Shown: positions 59,236 to 64,000 of the stretch, in pieces
Layout of the letters: each line of letters opens with the position of its first letter
Position numbering within the stretch: the first letter of the stretch is position 1
Source of the DNA: Candidatus Saccharimonadota bacterium
GTDB taxonomy: Bacteria; Patescibacteriota; Saccharimonadia; Saccharimonadales; Saccharimonadaceae
Reading direction: 5' to 3'
Assembly (NCBI GenBank): GCA_017432305.1
Contig: JAFRJK010000005.1
Span: 93,780-157,779, forward strand
DNA: 64,000 bases
Made by a program: the position numbers and the translations under genes
Notes under the pieces: model-generated
Told to the model about the DNA's origin: nothing
Databases searched by the model: none
What the model saw: the letters and a program-made list of their open reading frames with translations, nothing else

Positions 59236-61887
59236 ATGGCAGATAAGATTTTACCAGAAGATAAAAGCAAAGTAGGTGGCGTGCCTGATTCCGCAGACGA
59301 TAAAGGTGTCGACGAGACTTTAAGTGCTGAGGCCGAAAAACAGGTTGAAAATATGGACGATTTACTCGCTGGGGATGGAATTGGAACTGGCGGAGCTTCG
59401 ACTGTAGATGAGGACGGAGTGGAACTAAGAACAGTTGAGAATGTGATGGAGGATTCGTTCCTTCGCTACTCGATGTCGGTGATTGTTGACCGTGCACTCC
59501 CAGATGTGCGCGATGGTTTGAAACCAGTGAATAGGCGTATTCTTTATGCGATGAATAAAAACGGTTGGAAGGCTCCACACGCAACAGTTAAATCCGCAAA
59601 AATTGTTGGTGAAGTGATGGGTAATTACCACCCGCACGGCGATTCTTCGATTTATGAGGCGATGGTGAATCTCGCACAACCTTGGAAGATGCGTTATACA
59701 CTCGTTGAAGGGCAGGGTAACTTCGGCTCGATGGACGGTGATGGCGCGGCGGCTTCACGTTATACTGAGGCAAGGCTCGATAAGATGGGCGCAGTACTTT
59801 TGACTGATATTGAAAAAGAAACAGTTGATTTTAAACCAAACTTCGATGGCTCGGAGATGGAGCCAGTTGTGCTTCCTTCGGCAGTACCAAACATTCTCTT
59901 AAATGGACAGATGGGTATTGCGGTCGGTATGGCAACAAATATCCCGCCACATAACCTCGGCGAATTAGTCGATGCAACGGTTGCGCAAATTGATAATCCA
60001 GAAACCTCACTTGAAGGATTAATGAAGCACGTTAAGGGGCCAGATTTCCCAACCGGAGCGGAAGTTTATGGTGGCGAGCCGATGAAACAGGCTTATGCAA
60101 CTGGTAAAGGTTCAGTAACAATCCGTGCAGTCGCTAGTATCGAAGAGAGAAAAGGTGGTAGATATAATATTGTTATCTCGGAAGTGCCTTATGGAATGAG
60201 CAAAGAGGCGTTTATCGAGAAGGTAAGACAACTTGCAATTGATAAGAAAATCACTCACATTGCAGATGCACGTGACGAATCTTCAAGAGGTAAAATTCGT
60301 GTAGTGGTCGAATTGAAGAAGGATGCTTTCCCGAAGAAAATCTTAAATCAACTCTATAAACTTACTGATCTTCAAACTTCATTCCACTATAATATGCTCG
60401 CGCTCGTTCCGGGGACTTTGGAAACTCCGGCTGGTCCGAAACAGGTTCTCCAACCGAGAATGCTTGGACTCAAAGAGATTCTTGCCGAGTTTATTAAGCA
60501 TCGCCAGAATGTGATTCGAAGAAGGACGGAATACGATCTTAGAAAAGCGAAAGAACGTGCACATATTCTCGAAGGTTTGAAGATTGCACTTGATAATATC
60601 GACGAAGTAATTAAGACAATTCGCGCATCTTATGACGATGCAGATAAACAACTCATGAAAAAGTTTGGACTTTCCGAAATCCAAGCTGCAGCAATTCTTG
60701 CGATGCAACTTCGCCGTCTCCAGGGACTCGAACGCGATAAAATCGAGGAAGAATTAAAAGAACTTCATGAATTGATTGCAAAACTCGAAGCAATTCTTGC
60801 TTCTGAACAAGCAATTCTCGACGTAGTAAAGGAAGAACTCCTCGCCATGAAAGAGAAATATGGCGATCCAAGAAGATCGAAGATTATTAACCATGAAGTC
60901 GGAAAGTTTTCGGAAGAAGAGCTAATCCCAGAGGAAGAATCAGTTATTCTACTTACAGCAGAGAATTACGTTAAGCGTGTATCTCAAAATGATTTCCGTC
61001 GTCAAAACAGAGGTGGAAAGGGTAAGAAAGGGATGACGACAAAGGAAGAAGATGTGATTTCCCAGATTATTACGGCATCTTCGCACGACTTCCTTCTATT
61101 CTTTACTTCGCAAGGACGGATGTTTAGGATGAAAGCTTACGAAATTCCACAAGCCTCGCTTGCGGCAAAGGGAACGGCAGCAGTTAATCTTCTAAATATG
61201 CATCCAGACGAGAAAGTCACAGAGGTAATTAAAGAGGATTCGGGTGTTTCGGTTGAAGAAGGATTCCTCTTTATGTGTACGAAGAAAGGTACAATCAAGA
61301 AGACTGCAATAAAGCAATACATGAACGTACGAGCGAACGGGTTAATCTCGATTAAACTCGATCCGGGTGACGAATTAAAGTGGGTAAAGGCAACAACGGG
61401 GAAGAATGACATTATTATTTCGACCTCGGCTGGCCAAGCAATTCGCTTTAATGAAGCAGATGTTCGCGCAATGGGGCGCTCGGCGATGGGTGTTCGCGGA
61501 ATTCGTCTCCGTCCGAAAGATGAAGTGGTCGGGATGGATATTGTCACAGATCCAGATCAGAAGTTAATTGCAGTTTCGGCGAACGGTTATGGAAAAGCAA
61601 CTCTCGTTTCGAATTTCCCAACTCATAAGCGTGGTGGAGTCGGGATTAAAGTTGCGGCAGTAACGGCAAAAACAGGGAATATCGTTGCAGTCCACACTCT
61701 CGATCCAGAGGCTTCGGAAGTTATTATGATGTCGACAAAGGGGCAGGCGATTCGAGTCGCGGTTAAGGAAATCCCAACACTTGGTCGTGCAACCCAAGGG
61801 GTGCGCATCATGAAGATGAGTGAAGGTGATACGGTAGCATCGCTTGGGATTGTGTTGCCGGAAGATAAGTCGGAAGACGAGAAATAG
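59236..61887 (+). CDS. gyrA: DNA gyrase subunit A
   Basis: An 883-residue catalytic subunit. Residues 1-55 are an acidic disordered extension, absent from E. coli GyrA. The breakage-reunion domain starts with RTVENVMEDSFLRYSMSVIVDRALPDVRDGLKPV; the active Tyr is in AAASRYTEARL (near 176); and the quinolone region reads HPHGDSSIYEAM (Ser and Glu at the usual positions, so no obvious resistance change). The C-terminal beta-pinwheel carries six repeats; a GyrA-box-like QNRGGKGKKG is near residue 595. The N-terminal extension is the only unusual feature. Confidence 0.95.
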   Translation: MADKILPEDKSKVGGVPDSADDKGVDETLSAEAEKQVENMDDLLAGDGIGTGGASTVDEDGVELRTVENVMEDSFLRYSMSVIVDRALPDVRDGLKPVNRRILYAMNKNGWKAPHATVKSAKIVGEVMGNYHPHGDSSIYEAMVNLAQPWKMRYTLVEGQGNFGSMDGDGAAASRYTEARLDKMGAVLLTDIEKETVDFKPNFDGSEMEPVVLPSAVPNILLNGQMGIAVGMATNIPPHNLGELVDATVAQIDNPETSLEGLMKHVKGPDFPTGAEVYGGEPMKQAYATGKGSVTIRAVASIEERKGGRYNIVISEVPYGMSKEAFIEKVRQLAIDKKITHIADARDESSRGKIRVVVELKKDAFPKKILNQLYKLTDLQTSFHYNMLALVPGTLETPAGPKQVLQPRMLGLKEILAEFIKHRQNVIRRRTEYDLRKAKERAHILEGLKIALDNIDEVIKTIRASYDDADKQLMKKFGLSEIQAAAILAMQLRRLQGLERDKIEEELKELHELIAKLEAILASEQAILDVVKEELLAMKEKYGDPRRSKIINHEVGKFSEEELIPEEESVILLTAENYVKRVSQNDFRRQNRGGKGKKGMTTKEEDVISQIITASSHDFLLFFTSQGRMFRMKAYEIPQASLAAKGTAAVNLLNMHPDEKVTEVIKEDSGVSVEEGFLFMCTKKGTIKKTAIKQYMNVRANGLISIKLDPGDELKWVKATTGKNDIIISTSAGQAIRFNEADVRAMGRSAMGVRGIRLRPKDEVVGMDIVTDPDQKLIAVSANGYGKATLVSNFPTHKRGGVGIKVAAVTAKTGNIVAVHTLDPEASEVIMMSTKGQAIRVAVKEIPTLGRATQGVRIMKMSEGDTVASLGIVLPEDKSEDEK

Positions 61888-62088
61888 CACAAGCCCCAAA
61901 CTAGCGATAGACATGTACAGATTTTGATAAAAACGTTAATGTTTTGTCCCCGTTGGTTTTTGACTCTAAAGTGCAATTCTGTACATGAAAAACGGGGGTA
62001 GAGATGTACAGAATTGCATAATTCGACCTTTTTGCTCCAAAATAAGCAAAAGCGGAAATGATTTTTCTATTTTTCTTTTAGGGTTTTA
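61888..62088. repeat. Intergenic with three TGTACAG sites and a 15-bp inverted repeat
   Basis: ATGTACAGATT (61913-61923), TGCAATTCTGTACAT (61972-61986) and ATGTACAGAATTGCA (62004-62018) are copies of one motif; the last two form a perfect 15-bp inverted repeat with a 17-base centre. CCCCGTT (61949) could pair with AACGGGG in that centre. No gene is seen. The sites lie between gyrA and the shared promoter block, so they could regulate the surface protein gene. Confidence 0.5.
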
Positions 62089-62171
62089 CCCCTGTTATTT
62101 TTGATTTTTTGGAAGAAAATAACGAACTTATGCTTGCAATATGAAAAAAGAAGAGTATAGTCCCACAGCAC
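62089..62171 (+). promoter_or_regulatory. Surface protein promoter block, shared with comM
   Basis: TTGCAA (62134-62139) and TATAGT (62156-62161), 16 bases apart, with the same flanks as the comM promoter (CCCCTGTTATTT upstream, CTTATGC, AAGAAGAGTATAGTCCC and CAGCAC). Predicted start near 62168. Confidence 0.65.
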
Positions 62172-62211
62172 AAAAATTTTAAGTGCGATTTTTCGCGAAA
62201 TAGGAGCAAAT

Positions 62212-63210
62212 ATGAGACTAAAGAAAATAACAAAAAATATAGCGGGAGGATTTCTCGCTATGACAATGGTCATAACAGGGATGACGGCACCAGTTTTTGC
62301 AGATGAAGAGGTAAATACCTTTATCCGAGAAAATAGTGCTACAAAGATGCCACAAGGATATATCTCCTTGATTGATCCGACAAATAATCAAATTGAGATG
62401 ATGATTACGATATCTGGGCTTTATGCAGGAATTAGTGGGGTAGATATTGGATGGGTGAAAGATGATATGTGGCGAGACCCGAGAGTTTATACGATTGATG
62501 CAGATTATGCTCAGAGAGTTTTTTCGGCGGACGGGGATTTGAATGAATATCACGTTAGATTTTTCAATGACACTTGGAAATATCGTTTTAGTTCAGAGGT
62601 GGATTTGAAGGAAAACCCAAATAGTTCACTATTTTATATTATCCGACTAGATAATGGAGCAAGGATGGTGAATGAGATTTCTTATGGAAATTGTATGGCA
62701 GAGTGGGAAGATGGAAAGGGGTGTGAACTCGACCTTTATCGGGGAACAACTTATAATAACATCGTCTATAAATTAGTAGACGTCGTGAAGGCATTTCCGG
62801 AAGGTGGGGAAGACAACTCGGAAGGTGGGGAAACTGGGGACGAGGCGGAGAATAGGAGTGAAAAGACGGTTGAAATGGAGAATAGCTCTGCGACGACTTC
62901 AGTTAATAACGGTGGCGGAAGTGAGAAAAGCAGTAATAAGATAGTTAGTGAGACTGAAACTGGGGGAGAAAACAAAGAAGAATCAAGTGAAGAACTAGAA
63001 GAAGTAGAAGAAAGTGAAGACGATTTTACCGAGGTAGAGGAGGGGGCTGGAGACACAACAATTGAAGTGCCGAAACTAGGTGGGCCAGAAAATAATTGTA
63101 ACGAAATAAATTGGATTCTGATTTTCCTCGGTGGGGCGGGGCTTGGCGCAATTTCAACTTGGTTTCTAATAAATAAATTAGGAAAGCACCTTATATCATC
63201 TAAGAGGTAA
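62212..63210 (+). CDS. Secreted membrane-anchored surface protein
   Basis: A 332-residue protein. A signal peptide (1-30, ending VFADEE) is followed by an outer domain (30-190) with a Cys pair (near 163 and 171), then a long Glu/Ser/Gly-rich acidic linker (195-290) and a C-terminal membrane helix (about 299-320) with a basic end. No sortase motif. A leader of about 45 bases contains a small GCGA/TCGC hairpin and an AGGAG site. It shares its promoter block with comM, suggesting co-expression with DNA uptake. The family is not recognised. Confidence 0.65.
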   Translation: MRLKKITKNIAGGFLAMTMVITGMTAPVFADEEVNTFIRENSATKMPQGYISLIDPTNNQIEMMITISGLYAGISGVDIGWVKDDMWRDPRVYTIDADYAQRVFSADGDLNEYHVRFFNDTWKYRFSSEVDLKENPNSSLFYIIRLDNGARMVNEISYGNCMAEWEDGKGCELDLYRGTTYNNIVYKLVDVVKAFPEGGEDNSEGGETGDEAENRSEKTVEMENSSATTSVNNGGGSEKSSNKIVSETETGGENKEESSEELEEVEESEDDFTEVEEGAGDTTIEVPKLGGPENNCNEINWILIFLGGAGLGAISTWFLINKLGKHLISSKR

Positions 63211-63213
63211 AGG

Positions 63214-63282
63214 TATACTTGGCCCCACCACCTAAAGCCTCCTGAGTCATAATTTACATTGTTATGGTCTTAAAGGTGGGGC
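63214..63282 (+). other. Hairpin-rich spacer after the surface protein gene
   Basis: GCCCCACC (63222-63229) and GGTGGGGC (63275-63282) are perfectly complementary, with an inner CATAA/TTATG hairpin. A TATACT box lies just before. No T-run follows, so it is not a standard terminator. It could be a small RNA or a processing structure. Confidence 0.35.
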
Positions 63283-63291
63283 ACTATGTGA

Positions 63292-63297
63292 TATACT
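63292..63297 (+). promoter_or_regulatory. -10 box of leaderless promoter
   Basis: TGA-TATACT ends six bases before ATG 63304. Confidence 0.6.
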
Positions 63298-63303
63298 AGA
63301 GGT

Positions 63304-63753
63304 ATGGAAAGTATTTATATTATTTTAGCGTTTGTGACTGGGTGGTTTATTGCGCAGGCGACTAAGATTGTGATTGCTTTAATAAGGAAAAAAGGGAAAA
63401 TCTCGGCCCAGGAGATGTTTGAGTTGATTATGAAATCTGGGGGGATGCCTTCGTCCCACACGGCATGCTTTGTCGCAGCATCGCTTACGATTGGTTTTAG
63501 GGCTGGATTTTCTTCGCCAGTTTTCGCCTTGGCAGTTTGTATGACAGCGATTATTATTTATGACGCAACAAACGTACGCTATGCAGTTGGACAACAGGGA
63601 AAACTTCTTAATAAAATCGCTTCGAACACAATTTTGGCAAACCCACTAAAACTCGTTGAAGGGCATACAGTTTTGCAGACAATTGTTGGCGGATTAATCG
63701 GGATTTTTGCGGCATTTCTTATTCAATTCATCACAAAAGGCTATCTTTTTTAG
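63304..63753 (+). CDS. Divergent PAP2 (DUF212) family membrane protein
   Basis: A 149-residue membrane protein with four helices. It carries the family motif SGGMPSSHTACFVAA (near 44-58) and a later EGHT (near 120) that resemble the phosphatase motifs of PAP2 enzymes. The segment IIIYDATNVRYAVGQQGKLLN is also typical. Members may be phosphatases for lipid or isoprenyl phosphates; activity is unproven. It lies just upstream of the rRNA operon. Confidence 0.88.
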   Translation: MESIYIILAFVTGWFIAQATKIVIALIRKKGKISAQEMFELIMKSGGMPSSHTACFVAASLTIGFRAGFSSPVFALAVCMTAIIIYDATNVRYAVGQQGKLLNKIASNTILANPLKLVEGHTVLQTIVGGLIGIFAAFLIQFITKGYLF

Positions 63754-63802
63754 AAAAAATTGAAAAAAGTTAAAGATTTTCCAAAAAAGTTTAAAAAAAC
63801 TC

Positions 63803-63831
63803 TTGACTAAAAACAGGGTTTGTTATAGACT
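63803..63831 (+). promoter_or_regulatory. rRNA operon promoter
   Basis: TTGACT (63803-63808) followed by TAGACT (63826-63831, 17-base spacing) or TATAGA (63824-63829, 15). An A/T-tract upstream (63754-63800) resembles an UP element. The leader then contains CAGACA/TGTCTG and GACCTCTT/AAGAGGTC hairpins before 16S. Confidence 0.65.
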
Positions 63832-63968
63832 AAAGAGTATCAGACAACTGCGAGATGTTATTTTAGTGCTGTCTGTAAGAAATTTAACAGTTCAGTTGTG
63901 CAATTAATCATCGTCAGTTTTTTTAATTTGAGTTTTCAAATTTGATATTAGACCTCTTAAAGAGGTCC

Positions 63969-64000
63969 TTAATGGAGAGTTTGATCCTGGCTCAGGATGA
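63969..64000 (+). rRNA. 16S rRNA, 5' end (partial)
   Basis: AGAGTTTGATCCTGGCTCAG, the universal 5' segment of bacterial 16S rRNA (E. coli position 8 onward), begins at 63976; the mature end is estimated by offset. The gene continues outside the window. Confidence 0.97.

Noticed and set aside
1..64000. Alternative genetic code with UGA as glycine (as in Gracilibacteria)
   Set aside because: Two genes end in TGA with correct-length family proteins or an immediate overlapping neighbour, and no gene needs TGA read as a residue.
1..64000. CRISPR array or cas genes
   Set aside because: No direct repeats with regular spacers and no Cas-like protein were found; RNA 1 was considered as tracrRNA and dropped for lack of any repeat to pair with.

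Overview
The window looks like chromosome of a Patescibacteria/CPR bacterium, most likely Candidatus Saccharibacteria (TM7). This is an inference from gene content: compact operons of short genes, a type IV pilus operon of the CPR kind, a small 'T4SS pilin' membrane protein, a large VirD4/TraG-like ATPase, a threonyl-tRNA synthetase without its N-terminal domain, no biosynthetic pathways for amino acids or cofactors, and many small membrane proteins I cannot name. The sequence is AT-rich (about 40% GC by eye, not counted). TGA acts as a stop (39388-39390 and 53760-53762), so the UGA=Gly code of Gracilibacteria/Absconditabacteria does not apply; nearly all other genes end in TAA or TAG.

Layout. 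1-8.6 kb: an ABC exporter pair, a polytopic membrane protein, a CapA-like protein, a nucleotide/repair operon (tdk-tmk-ung), the housekeeping sigma factor, a T4SS-type pilin and a lipid kinase. 8.6-18.5 kb: a type IV pilus assembly operon (pilM, pilN/O-like genes, pilB, pilT, pilC) followed by a large secreted repetitive surface protein; no prepilin gene is in the window, but the prepilin peptidase is at 38.6 kb. 18.6-27.2 kb: a small PLD-like protein, a nucleoside/CoA-kinase-like protein, DNA polymerase I, a membrane GT2 glycosyltransferase, queH, tRNA-Lys and an AEC transporter. 27.2-40.3 kb: pheST, an FKBP, two DD-carboxypeptidases, pyrG, argS, orn, mscL, pilD, xerC/D. 40.3-48.3 kb: unknown proteins, tRNA-Val, thrS, miaA, a winged-helix protein, a site-2 protease, a NUDIX-RNase HI fusion with a structured leader, and RNase P RNA. 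48.4-51.4 kb, minus strand: rpmB, rplT, rpmI, infC (AUU start) and comM. 51.7-53.4 kb: tmRNA and a 1.3-kb stretch without long reading frames. 53.4-64 kb: a VirD4-like ATPase operon, gyrB-gyrA, a surface protein, a PAP2-like protein and the 5' end of 16S rRNA.

Two signals stand out. First, many genes appear to make leaderless mRNAs: an extended -10 box (TGn-TATAAT-like) ends six or seven bases before the ATG, which puts the predicted +1 on the start codon. Genes inside operons, and genes with longer leaders, have clear Shine-Dalgarno sites, so both initiation modes seem to be used. Second, the region next to tmRNA carries two strong sigma70-type promoters, each driving a predicted structured transcript (about 230 nt and about 600 nt) that I cannot assign to a known RNA class. 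The second ends in a Shine-Dalgarno-led 11-codon reading frame. These are the best candidates for something undescribed.

Functionally the pilus genes, prepilin peptidase, ComM and VirD4-like ATPase fit a surface pilus and DNA uptake or secretion apparatus. ComM and the 62.2-kb surface protein share a long, nearly identical promoter block, which suggests co-regulation. The two carboxypeptidases, lipid kinase, GT2, GT-like membrane protein, CapA and MscL are cell-envelope functions. The rest is core replication, translation and RNA processing.
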